A stretch of DNA of 64,000 bases from Paenibacillus sp. J45TS6 (GTDB taxonomy: Bacteria > Bacillota > Bacilli > Paenibacillales > Paenibacillaceae), in the NCBI RefSeq assembly GCF_018403285.1, contig NZ_BOSJ01000013.1, forward strand, positions 1 to 64,000. Reading direction: 5' to 3'. The position numbers and the translations under genes were made by a program. This document shows, piece by piece, positions 55,305 to 62,898 of this stretch. How positions within the stretch are numbered: the first letter of the stretch is position 1; each line of letters begins with the position of its first letter. The notes under the pieces were generated by a model. That model had not been told where the DNA came from. It saw only the letters and a list, made by a program, of their open reading frames with translations, and ran no database searches.

Positions 55305-55955
55305 ATGAAAAAGAATAATAAGTTGATCGTATCTTTAGGAATTTTATTAGCAGGTGTCTTTACGTTTGGGGCTTTATCATCTTCTGCAATTGATCCTCTT
55401 ACTTCAGATCTTAATCGAATCAAAATTAATACTGAAATTAATAATAAAGCCGAGGAAAAGGTATTGGTACAGGTCGGGAACCAAGAAATTACGAATACGG
55501 ATGTTTTAAACTATAAAGAGTATAATCGTACTTCCCAATCAAATTTTACTGATTCCGAAGTTCTTGAACACATGATTAAAGAAGAGTTGTTCTTGCAATT
55601 AGCTGAGAAAGAGGGGGTATCAGCAACTTTAGATGAAGGAAGACAGGAAGCCAAAAAAATGAAAGATTTATTAAGTCAACAGCCTATAGAAGTACAGGAA
55701 ACTCATAAAAAGTTTATTGCTGCTGATGGAGTTACTGAAGATGAGCACTGGAAAAAAGTCGCACCACCTCTTTATCAGGAACTCTTATCAAAGCAAAACC
55801 TAGCCGAAAAGTTACTGAATGATCAAGTAGTTCTTTTAAAGGAATCTTCCGATATTGCTTTAGTCTTAAACCAATATAAAGAACAATTGTATAAATCGTC
55901 ACTTTCAGATGGTACAGTCAAAATAATGGATAAAAGCATAGATCTGAATGAATAG
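55305..55955 (+). CDS. Secreted SurA/PrsA-N-like protein
   Basis: ATG 55305 follows AAGGAGGAG. A 216-residue exported protein with signal peptide (about 1-28). Residues about 50-190 fit the SurA N-terminal chaperone fold: VLVQVGNQEITNTDVLNYKE and VLEHMIKEELFLQLAEKEG. The parvulin isomerase domain is absent. It may act as a dedicated chaperone for the preceding secreted protein, inferred from operon structure. Confidence 0.7.
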   Translation: MKKNNKLIVSLGILLAGVFTFGALSSSAIDPLTSDLNRIKINTEINNKAEEKVLVQVGNQEITNTDVLNYKEYNRTSQSNFTDSEVLEHMIKEELFLQLAEKEGVSATLDEGRQEAKKMKDLLSQQPIEVQETHKKFIAADGVTEDEHWKKVAPPLYQELLSKQNLAEKLLNDQVVLLKESSDIALVLNQYKEQLYKSSLSDGTVKIMDKSIDLNE

Positions 55956-56039
55956 AAGCTGGAGTTTTTTCTCACTCTCACTTTTTAATACCAGAACTCA
56001 AAAGATCAATAATACAGCAAGGCAGCCGTCTTGATATAT

Positions 56040-56150
56040 GCTCCCCCTACGGTAGACAGGTTAAAAAATAAACCTTTCTGCAAGGGGGAGCTTTTCATGT
56101 CTAGAGGAAAATATAACGCTCTAGAGAAACTCGTTATTCTTGAAGAGGTC
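56040..56150 (+). mobile_element. IS3-type left-end and orfA fragment
   Basis: GTAGACAGGTTAAAAAATAA followed by AGGGGGAG and ATG 56097 begins MSRGKYNALEKLVILEEVS, the helix-turn-helix start of an IS3 orfA. It is cut at 56150 by a recombinase-gene fragment. Confidence 0.5.
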
Positions 56151-56156
56151 TCTAGT

Positions 56157-56269
56157 ACCATACGGAGAGAATCCAGATACCTGTCCAGTTTATGCTATTA
56201 ATAAGTGGTTAGAAGCAGCCAATATATCAGAAGGAGCTGTATTTAGATCCATTAATAGGCATGGGCAAG
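56157..56269 (+). pseudogene. 113-bp fragment of a Cre-like recombinase gene
   Basis: Matches 22730-22842 of the intact recombinase gene with few differences (shared GAATCCAGATACCTGTCC and GATCCATTAATA). It codes a region just before the catalytic HxxR box. The remainder, 56272-56396, reads HEWNNEVGYNVDVDSLKTYN to a stop, the tail of an unrelated gene. Confidence 0.85.
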
Positions 56270-56423
56270 ATCCCATGAATGGAATAACGAAGTAGGATAC
56301 AATGTAGATGTTGATTCGTTAAAAACTTATAATATCAAATTAACCCCGTTTAAAGAATGGGCACAGAAATATAAAGACAAGATTAATATCGGTTAGTACC
56401 CTACTGGAAAACACAATAACACG

Positions 56424-56463
56424 AAAAATCCTCATCATAAAACAAAAAGATGAGGATTTTTAT
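56424..56463. terminator. Bidirectional terminator
   Basis: AAAAATCCTCATC pairs with GATGAGGATTTTT. It ends the mosaic of fragments at 56040-56396. The following 56470-56700 holds no supported gene. Confidence 0.75.
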
Positions 56464-56716
56464 TATACGGTTTAATATATTATGTTTTGTTATTTGGGAC
56501 AGTACTAAGCTCCCTCGAAATGATTTGATTACCTCACCCAGGCTCATGAATTCGCAGGATTTCTCCTTAGTCAAATTGAGAAAAATGAAAGAATAGGAGA
56601 AGCATGTAGCCGAGGCGACGTAAAAGGGCATGCGGAAACAAAGGTATTTACCTAATACCCATAACATTCCATATATGCGCACGTCTCAACTTCGCCTTAG
56701 CAATTCTCACTCCCAA

Positions 56717-56790
56717 GTCTAACGGTAAAACGTTAGTTCAAAAACAGAATGGAGCGGTTTGCCACTGGGCACCTACTCCATTCTGTAAGC
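56717..56790 (+). repeat. CTAACG hairpin repeat, copy J
   Basis: TCTAACG-GTAAAA-CGTTAG, then a long stem CAGAATGGAGC..CTCCATTCTG (without T-run), then AAGCTAACGGGG. This is the last copy seen. Confidence 0.75.
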
Positions 56791-57193
56791 TAACGGGGTT
56801 ATGATTAGTTAAAAATAATTGGGGATTAATGTGTAGTTTAGGCCTGGAATTGAATATAATACTATACATTGATATATTCATAAGTGTAACAAAATATATG
56901 CGGTTTATCGTACAGAGGCGAATTGATTTGATCCTGAAAAGGTGATGATTGATTCGTTTTTGTTTTATCGGGAAAACAGACCTGTTAAACCTGTTTCGTT
57001 ACAGCAAAGTTTAGACCACATTTTTATTCTCATGTGGTTTTTGACGTTAAAAATGTGTCTTTTCAGGTTAGGATTGTGAAGATATCAGAAATTTGAAAGC
57101 AGTCGTTTGTTGGACTAAGGAGAATATCTAGTTTCCATCCAAGATATTAGTATTAAGTAGTAAGTATTTCAAAGTAAGTGCCTCAAATCTTAG
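56791..57193. other. Intergenic with one hairpin
   Basis: No supported gene; a 43-codon frame after AAAAGGTG at 56945 contains a terminator-like hairpin (ACCACAT/ATGTGGT plus TTTTT, 57015-57043), so translation is doubtful. Confidence 0.4.
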
Positions 57194-57400
57194 TTATCCT
57201 TCGCATTTAAACTCGCAAACCCCGCGCATATAATATTCGCCCTTCACTTTTATGCTATCCTCAGTAATCCTCTCGATCACACCTCTTCCATAGAGCTTCT
57301 TATTAAAGTATATAAAGATGGGTTTAGCCTCCATCTTCGCCGTGTATAACTGGTCATCCGCAGTCAGTGTCTTCATAGAATGTCTGTTTTGCAATATCAT
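57194..57400 (-). CDS. Hypothetical small protein (68 aa)
   Basis: ATG 57400 follows AAAAGGAGCACG; the longer frame lacks a site. The sequence is basic with a beta-strand core (PIFIYFNKKLYGRGVIERIT), which looks like the small SH3/LSm-like fold of YolD-type proteins, but similarity is too weak to assert. Ends in two Cys-containing strands. Confidence 0.55.
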   Translation of the reverse strand: MILQNRHSMKTLTADDQLYTAKMEAKPIFIYFNKKLYGRGVIERITEDSIKVKGEYYMRGVCEFKCEG

Positions 57401-57554
57401 CGTGCTCCTTTTATGAAATTTTTGGGATGATTTAGACATAATAGTGCACTATCCCTGTTTAATTATTTTTACATTTCTTGTTAATTATATCGTCTGATTA
57501 ACCGATATTTTTAATAGATGTAAAAATAATACATAAAAGGAGTCAGTAAGAAAG

Positions 57555-58208
57555 ATGAAATTGAAAAGAGTAACTGTTTTGCTATCCGCATTTTTATTAC
57601 TCAGTAGTTCGGTGGCTTTCGCAGCTAACACGCAAACGGTCAAGGCGACGGTTTCGAATCTCAAGTACACGCTTAATGGGAAAAACTGGACCGCTAAAAC
57701 CACTGCAAAGCCAGTTGTCATTAACGGTACGACATACTTGCCGGTTGGTGTAGTAAAGGAAGCGACGAAAACAAACATTACCGTGGATTCGAAGACTGGC
57801 AAGATTAATATCGGGGAGAAGGGCGCAAAGACACCGTTCCAACAAGTAAGTTTTGATTATGATGACTTCAGTAATACAAGAAATAAGAGTCATACAAATA
57901 TCGAGGGCAAAGAATACAAAGAAGTGCTGTATACCAAATTTACTGCTTTTGCTCATGATTACTCCACACCAGATAAGAAATATCAAACTTTGCATCTAGA
58001 TCTATTTGCTCCAAAAGAAACGGTCGAAGTAACTGTATTCGAAGATTTAATCGATGATAGAAGTTTAGGGAATGTCTCTGTCGAACCAGGAAAGGTAACA
58101 TCATTAGAAGTTAACGTAACAGATGTTAAAAAGATTATGATTAGCCTCAAGAACTTCGATAACGGTGAACATGAATTTGTAATTTTGCCAACCTCATATT
58201 ACAAATAA
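57555..58208 (+). CDS. Secreted stalk-domain protein
   Basis: A 217-residue exported protein; ATG 57555 after AAAAGGAG. Signal peptide about 1-23 (cleavage AFA-AN). Residues about 25-90 hold one stalk-type repeat: YTLNGKNW, VVINGTTYLPVGVVKEAT and ITVDSKTGKINIG. The C-terminal beta domain (about 100-217) is unassigned. It lies outside the repeat array. Confidence 0.75.
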   Translation: MKLKRVTVLLSAFLLLSSSVAFAANTQTVKATVSNLKYTLNGKNWTAKTTAKPVVINGTTYLPVGVVKEATKTNITVDSKTGKINIGEKGAKTPFQQVSFDYDDFSNTRNKSHTNIEGKEYKEVLYTKFTAFAHDYSTPDKKYQTLHLDLFAPKETVEVTVFEDLIDDRSLGNVSVEPGKVTSLEVNVTDVKKIMISLKNFDNGEHEFVILPTSYYK

Positions 58209-58445
58209 AGTACATAATCATTGAGGTCATTTCTTAGTATAGGTGTATAACGCGTAAGGTCCTATTTTAGCGGCTTTTTTCATTGTAATCTTATGGTATA
58301 GCCAGTTAAGCGTGTAGAGATGAGTAAGGTTTGTAGGGGAGTTCAATCCGTACTCTTCGTTACAGTTTTTGCCGAATAATATCCAATATATTGAAGAAAA
58401 AGGACAATAGAGTTATAGTCTATACTGTAGAAAGGAAGTGTTAGT

Positions 58446-58721
58446 ATTAATATCAAGAAGGTATTTGTGGCTATTTTATCTCTTGGGCTTATTATTGGAC
58501 CAACGATAGGATCAACTGGCGTAGCAGAAGCAAAAGAAAAAGTAGTTACATATAAAAACTGCACAGAGCTGAATAAGGTGTATAAAGGCGGCGTAGCTCG
58601 TTCATCATCAACCAAAAATAAAGGTGGAAAAACAAAATATAAACCTCATGTTTCTAAAGCTCTATATGAAGCCAATATAAAAAGTGATAGAGACAAAGAC
58701 GGTATAGCCTGCGAAAAATAA
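58446..58721 (+). CDS. Secreted excalibur-domain protein
   Basis: A 91-residue exported protein ending in an excalibur calcium-binding motif: YKNCTELNKVYKGGVARSS, then SDRDKDGIACEK with the DxDxDGxxCE loop and paired cysteines. A ribosome site AAAGGAAGTG leads to ATT at 58446, which starts a proper signal peptide (INIKKVFVAILSLGLII, cleavage AEA-KE). The first conventional start, GTG 58467, would remove the positively charged part. So either an ATT start or a mutated ATG is used. Confidence 0.75.
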   Translation: MNIKKVFVAILSLGLIIGPTIGSTGVAEAKEKVVTYKNCTELNKVYKGGVARSSSTKNKGGKTKYKPHVSKALYEANIKSDRDKDGIACEK

Positions 58722-58963
58722 GTAGATTGATTAGTAATAGACTCTTCTCATGTTGAAGGGTCTATTTTATATTGCGGGTTAGCGTTGCAAAATCACTTAT
58801 AAGCGGCCATGTCAATTTTTAACTTACCTTTTCTTGTGATTTATAGAATAATGACAGGTGCAATAAGTAATTTAAGTATGGGGGATTCTCTACGGGCACC
58901 ACACGAAATCTAATAGGAGATGAAGAAGCACAGAATTTCCTTTGTGTAGCTGGTAGGGATGTT

Positions 58964-60292
58964 TTGGAAAGGTATAATTTTATAGAACGGGTGGAATCTT
59001 TGGAGACGGAAGTCCCAGAGGATCTACAGAGTGGTGTAATGTGTATCGGGGAGAATATTTACAAAGGTAAATCACAAAAAGCATACCTTAGTAATGATAT
59101 TGAATTTAGAAATCTCCTCACATTGTTAATAGGACCCAGTAGGGCAGGGAAAAGTACATTAATCAGCAATTTATGTGTTGATGCTATTGAAAATGGAGAA
59201 TGTTGCATAATTTTTGATTTCATCGAAACATGTCAGATGAGTGATGAGGTTGCAAAGTGTTTTCCCAAAGACAAGGTGTTAGAAATCAGATGTGACAATA
59301 TAGAAGCTTTACAAGGCTTAGGCTATAACGAAGTGAATTCTGGTAATTCAGACACTCCATTTAAACAATATGAAAATGCAAAACGTCAAACCACTAACTT
59401 ATTAACCTTGATAAATTCGATCAATGCTGACGACAGCCGATTAAGTCCTAAAATGGAACGATATTTAGAATCAGCTAGTTTAATCGCCTTTATCAACAAT
59501 GGAAGTATCAAAGACGTGTTTGGAGTGCTCCAAAATCACAAAATACGTGGAAGATTCATACACAATGTTCCAAGGCATCAACTTGAGTTCTTGGAGGAGT
59601 ATATTGAAAATCTACGTGAATTAGATGATTACAATAAGCAGGATATAGTTGAGGGAACTAAGACTAATCTAATCATAGGAATTCTTGATCGACTAAACGT
59701 ACTAAAAAGAAATAGCTACACAGAACTAATGCTTAAAAAGGATACATCCAATAACATAGATTTTGTTGAAGAGATGCAGAAGAACCAATTGATTACGATC
59801 AAGCTCCCTCAACACATGTTCACTGTGGAGTCAGAAAAGGACACTATGGTCTTATACTTTCTCACGAAAGTATGGTTGGCAGCACAGATTAGAGCTGAAC
59901 AAATAAAGGATAAATCGAAAAGAGTTAAGGTAAATATCGTTATCGATGAACTTTATCAGTGCAATCATTCTGAAAAGTTTCTTACCAGTAAACTGTCTCA
60001 AATGTCTAAATTTATACTCAAATCGATCATCAGTTGCCATTATCTCCTTCAACTCAAAATAATGAGAGATGAGCTCCGCAGTGCCAATGCATCTTATATT
60101 ATTATCGCAGGTTCCGATAAGAAAAATTTCGATGAATTAAAAAGCGAATTACATCCTTTCACTGAAGAAGATTTGATGAATTTACCTCGTTATCATGCTC
60201 TGAATTACGTGAAGAATGTAAATGGCTATGCACGTTTTATAACTAAATTGCCTGGAGATGCCTCCAAAAGAAAAAGACCATCAACTGAATGA
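58964..60292 (+). CDS. Conjugation-type P-loop ATPase, 5'-truncated
   Basis: A 442-codon frame from a TTG without ribosome site. Homologous-looking sequence extends upstream in the same frame (TRNLIGDEEAQNFLCVAGRD) to a stop near 58875, so the true N-terminus is missing. Walker A is IGPSRAGKST (about 57-66) and Walker B VNIVIDELYQ (near 325). The overall plan fits TraG/VirD4- or VirB4-like motor proteins of Gram-positive plasmids and ICEs. It is probably non-functional but marks a former conjugative element. Confidence 0.65.
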   Translation: MERYNFIERVESLETEVPEDLQSGVMCIGENIYKGKSQKAYLSNDIEFRNLLTLLIGPSRAGKSTLISNLCVDAIENGECCIIFDFIETCQMSDEVAKCFPKDKVLEIRCDNIEALQGLGYNEVNSGNSDTPFKQYENAKRQTTNLLTLINSINADDSRLSPKMERYLESASLIAFINNGSIKDVFGVLQNHKIRGRFIHNVPRHQLEFLEEYIENLRELDDYNKQDIVEGTKTNLIIGILDRLNVLKRNSYTELMLKKDTSNNIDFVEEMQKNQLITIKLPQHMFTVESEKDTMVLYFLTKVWLAAQIRAEQIKDKSKRVKVNIVIDELYQCNHSEKFLTSKLSQMSKFILKSIISCHYLLQLKIMRDELRSANASYIIIAGSDKKNFDELKSELHPFTEEDLMNLPRYHALNYVKNVNGYARFITKLPGDASKRKRPSTE

Positions 60293-60304
60293 TGGTCTAC
60301 TCTT
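60276..60304. terminator. Terminator between ATPase and YolD gene
   Basis: AGACCATCA pairs with TGATGGTCT around ACTGAA, overlapping the ATPase stop codon, with A-run before and TCTTT after. Works for both convergent genes. Confidence 0.7.
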
Positions 60305-60642
60305 TATTCTTCTGATGCAGATATAATGTCCTTAATATAAATCCATTTCCAATCATCTTCTGCAGTTAAAAATTTAATTTCACGTTTATAAGTGTTTAAA
60401 GCAACTACTATACCTGTAATTTCTTTATCCTCGTATGGATCGAATAAGACAAGCTTTATTTTTTCTCTTCTATTATACGAACGCACAATTTCATACTCTA
60501 TTCGTTGTATTTCCTGATCGTCTAAAGTTGGTTTAAATCTTGCTAATTTAGTGTTCGCCATTCTTATCCAGGCATCTCTGTGTTCAGGCAATATCATACG
60601 TGAGCTCTCAAACAATCCATTATCAAATAGTTTTTTCGCCAT
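60304..60642 (-). CDS. YolD-like protein
   Basis: A 112-residue protein from ATG 60642, two bases after the stop of the upstream gene. It begins MAKKLFDNGLFESSRMILPE and HRDAWIRM, the YolD signature, and ends in an SH3-like barrel (IVVALNTYKREIKFLTAEDD). YolD-like proteins accompany Y-family polymerases (UvrX/ImuB) in SOS-controlled plasmid and phage operons. No polymerase gene is present here. Confidence 0.8.
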   Translation of the reverse strand: MAKKLFDNGLFESSRMILPEHRDAWIRMANTKLARFKPTLDDQEIQRIEYEIVRSYNRREKIKLVLFDPYEDKEITGIVVALNTYKREIKFLTAEDDWKWIYIKDIISASEE

Positions 60643-60644
60643 AA

Positions 60645-60926
60645 TTAATACTCCGTCCAATAATCTATAGTTCCATGTGGAGATGTGTAAGTTCTTGGTC
60701 TATTGCTTTCATCTTCCCACTCTTTTAATAAGATAATATTCTCCAGTGTAGATTTATCTTCCCACAATATAAACTCCTCTGATTCAAGCAGAAGTAGCGC
60801 TTCTTTTATACGACTAGTACTCTGTCCTGTTTTAATCTCCAGCTCCCGTATAGTTGGAGTTCTTCCACGTTGGCTTATGTAGTTGTATAGAATCCTATGC
60901 ACTTTCCGTTCATAGTCAGGTAACAT
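60645..60926 (-). CDS. Winged-helix protein upstream of YolD
   Basis: A 93-residue protein whose residues about 1-65 form a winged helix: HRILYNYISQRGRTPTIREL, KTGQSTSRIKEALLLLESEE and FILW. This resembles the LexA-type N-terminal domain but lacks the protease part. Two LexA-like boxes upstream suggest SOS control of this two-gene operon. Confidence 0.7.
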   Translation of the reverse strand: MLPDYERKVHRILYNYISQRGRTPTIRELEIKTGQSTSRIKEALLLLESEEFILWEDKSTLENIILLKEWEDESNRPRTYTSPHGTIDYWTEY

Positions 60927-60943
60927 GTTGCATCACTCCTATA

Positions 60944-60987
60944 AGAACATTTGTTTGCTTTGTTTATTATAACCAAACATCCGTTCC
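60944..60987. promoter_or_regulatory. Two candidate LexA (SOS) boxes
   Basis: AGAACATTTGTTTG (60944-60957) and CAAACATCCGTTCC (60974-60987) each match the Gram-positive consensus CGAACNNNNGTTCG with two mismatches. They flank the expected promoter of the wHTH/YolD pair. Confidence 0.55.
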
Positions 60988-61156
60988 TATATCAATGTAT
61001 TTTATTGCTATTTGATTTCAAATCGTTTTTTTGATAAATCACATCTTCCAAATGCTCACTTATGCTCCCTTATACTCCCGTTTCCTCACTCGTTATTATC
61101 ATAAAACACGCATTTTATTCAATGAATAATTGAGCAGTGTCATATTTACAAACTAA

Positions 61157-61190
61157 AAAGACGGCACCGGTTATAGTAACGTCTTTTTGA
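61157..61190. terminator. Terminator of the second DUF3139 gene
   Basis: AAAAAGACG pairs with CGTCTTTTT around a 16-nt loop, 30 bp past the stop of the minus-strand gene. Confidence 0.65.
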
Positions 61191-61215
61191 TAGATTAATA
61201 TTTATTTATTATTAT

Positions 61216-61563
61216 TTACTCTTTATGCTTATAAGCCCCTCCAGTACTTCCGTTCTGTTTTATTTCACCGTCTTCTTCTAATTTGTAAGCATATAATTTG
61301 TCAAGTTCATCTGAGAATTCAACAAAGGTTTCATAGCCGGAAGATTTCGGCATCTTTTTAGCTTCAATACTAGCTATATCGCTCTCAGAATAACCTTTGT
61401 CCTCAATCAAGTACTTCATTACTCTTTCCTCGTTATATGCGACAATTTCTGGATCACTCTTTGGTGGAGTATTAAGAGAGTACAGAGTAAAAACAACAAA
61501 ACCAATTGCAATGCATACAAGACCAAAAATGGTCCATGCGCTAATTAATCCTAATTTTTTCAA
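61216..61563 (-). CDS. DUF3139-type membrane protein (paralogue)
   Basis: A 115-residue protein; TTG 61563 after AAGGGG. One N-terminal membrane helix, then NTPPKSDPEIVAYNEERV and YLIEDKGYSESDIASIEA. It shares long identical blocks with the protein at 43442-43816, so the two arose by duplication. Confidence 0.8.
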   Translation of the reverse strand: MKKLGLISAWTIFGLVCIAIGFVVFTLYSLNTPPKSDPEIVAYNEERVMKYLIEDKGYSESDIASIEAKKMPKSSGYETFVEFSDELDKLYAYKLEEDGEIKQNGSTGGAYKHKE

Positions 61564-61683
61564 ATAAATTTCCCCTTCAGTTTTTTTATTAATAAAATAT
61601 TAATCTTTTCCAATAAAAGTATACCAAAATTCATATTAATATAATATACTAATTTAATACAATGTAGAGGAGCAATTATTAAT

Positions 61684-62406
61684 ATGAAGAAAATTAAACT
61701 ATTAACTGGATTTATGGTGTTTATTGTTTTGTTAGGCTCTTATGCACCGCAAAGTTTTGCAGATGAACTTCCAATCGGTAATTACGGATTTACACAAGAA
61801 GAAAATAATATGTATTCGCAATTTTACACACCTGAAGAAATTAAAGAGATGGAACAGCAGTTTAACTCTATAATGAAAGATATAGAAAGTAGAGGAGCAG
61901 TTGTCACTGCAGATGAATATATTAATGGTGGCTCTCGTGCAGGAAGCTATAATGGAATTGTAGCTCGTTCAGGTGATATCTTGGTAGCTAAGAAGAATGG
62001 AGGACCTAAACCTGCTAATTGGGTAGGACATGCAGCAATAGTTACTAATGCTGGATCAAGTATTACACATTTCCCAGGTGTAGGAATTGACCCTAAAGAA
62101 GAACCTTTGAAAGTATTCTTTGAACAGAATAGCGAAATTTATGTATTAAGACATAATGACTATAATGCCTCTATAGCTGCAGCTCAATGGGCAAATTGGT
62201 ACATGGATAAATATCCAAAAGCAGAATACGATGTATTAAGTGGATACTTAGTTTTGGATCCAAATTACTGTTCTAAATTTGTATGGCAGGCTTATTATTT
62301 TGGAGCCGATACAACAATTTCACCAATGTTTGCTTGGAAACCTTTAGCACCGATGGAGTTAGTATTATCAGCTAGGGATACTGCCCAAATTACATACGTA
62401 CCATAA
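61684..62406 (+). CDS. Secreted NlpC/P60-like (YiiX-type) hydrolase
   Basis: A 240-residue exported protein; ATG 61684 after AGAGGAG. Signal peptide about 1-26 (cleavage SFA-DE). The catalytic domain has the permuted papain-like order: ARSGDILVAKK and WVGHAAIVTNAGS with the probable catalytic His, then later DPNYCSKFVWQAYYFGAD with the probable catalytic Cys (near 198). Members cleave amide or thioester bonds in cell-wall or lipid substrates. It ends in a clear terminator. Confidence 0.8.
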   Translation: MKKIKLLTGFMVFIVLLGSYAPQSFADELPIGNYGFTQEENNMYSQFYTPEEIKEMEQQFNSIMKDIESRGAVVTADEYINGGSRAGSYNGIVARSGDILVAKKNGGPKPANWVGHAAIVTNAGSSITHFPGVGIDPKEEPLKVFFEQNSEIYVLRHNDYNASIAAAQWANWYMDKYPKAEYDVLSGYLVLDPNYCSKFVWQAYYFGADTTISPMFAWKPLAPMELVLSARDTAQITYVP

Positions 62407-62418
62407 TATAAGTTTCAT

Positions 62419-62458
62419 AAAAAGATGATACTGTTAAGAATACAGTTATCATCTTTTT
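62419..62458 (+). terminator. Terminator of the hydrolase gene
   Basis: AAAAAGATGATACTGT pairs with ACAGTTATCATCTTTTT (one bulge), ending in TTTTTAT. Confidence 0.8.
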
Positions 62459-62565
62459 ATATTTTCTATCCTCTTATCTTTATTTTTTCTTAATTCAAAT
62501 TTTTCGTTCTCAAGAAGGTATGTTGGAATTTGTCCCCTCTTGACACAACACTTAGCTTTGGTTTC

Positions 62566-62898
62566 TTACAAAATTCTCAGATGTTGCCTATCTGTAATAA
62601 GCTCTACTCCTTCAATCACTACACCATTCTTCACATCACTCAGCAGTTTCTTACTATCAATCTTAGGTTCTTGTGCAATCTTATATGTATCTGGAACTTT
62701 ATTGCTATCTAAAACATTGATTGATGGAGGATTCTTCTGTAGTTTTACTTTAAACATTCCTGCATTTACCTTATCAATCTTATTCACTTCTAGGACGCTC
62801 TGAGTGTATGACTTAAGTCCATTATTTTTGTTCTCAAGATATTTACGTTTCTTTGCTAGTCGCTTTTCTTCTGCCTTAAATGCTTCGATATCTGATTT
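62566..62898 (-). pseudogene. Phage Gp157-family fragment
   Basis: The minus-strand frame reads EEKRLAKKRKYLENKNNGLK, GMFKVKLQKNPPSINVLD and DSKKLLSDVKNGVVIEGVEL, the C-terminal half of siphovirus Gp157-like proteins. It is cut at about 62898, where the neighbouring lipoprotein gene begins. Evidence for a former prophage nearby. Confidence 0.65.

Noticed and set aside
44030-56790. Interpretation of the CTAACG units as integron attC sites
   Set aside because: The boxes do not fit RYYYAAC/GTTRRRY, the first hairpin is a tight perfect palindrome, and no IntI-type integrase is in the window.
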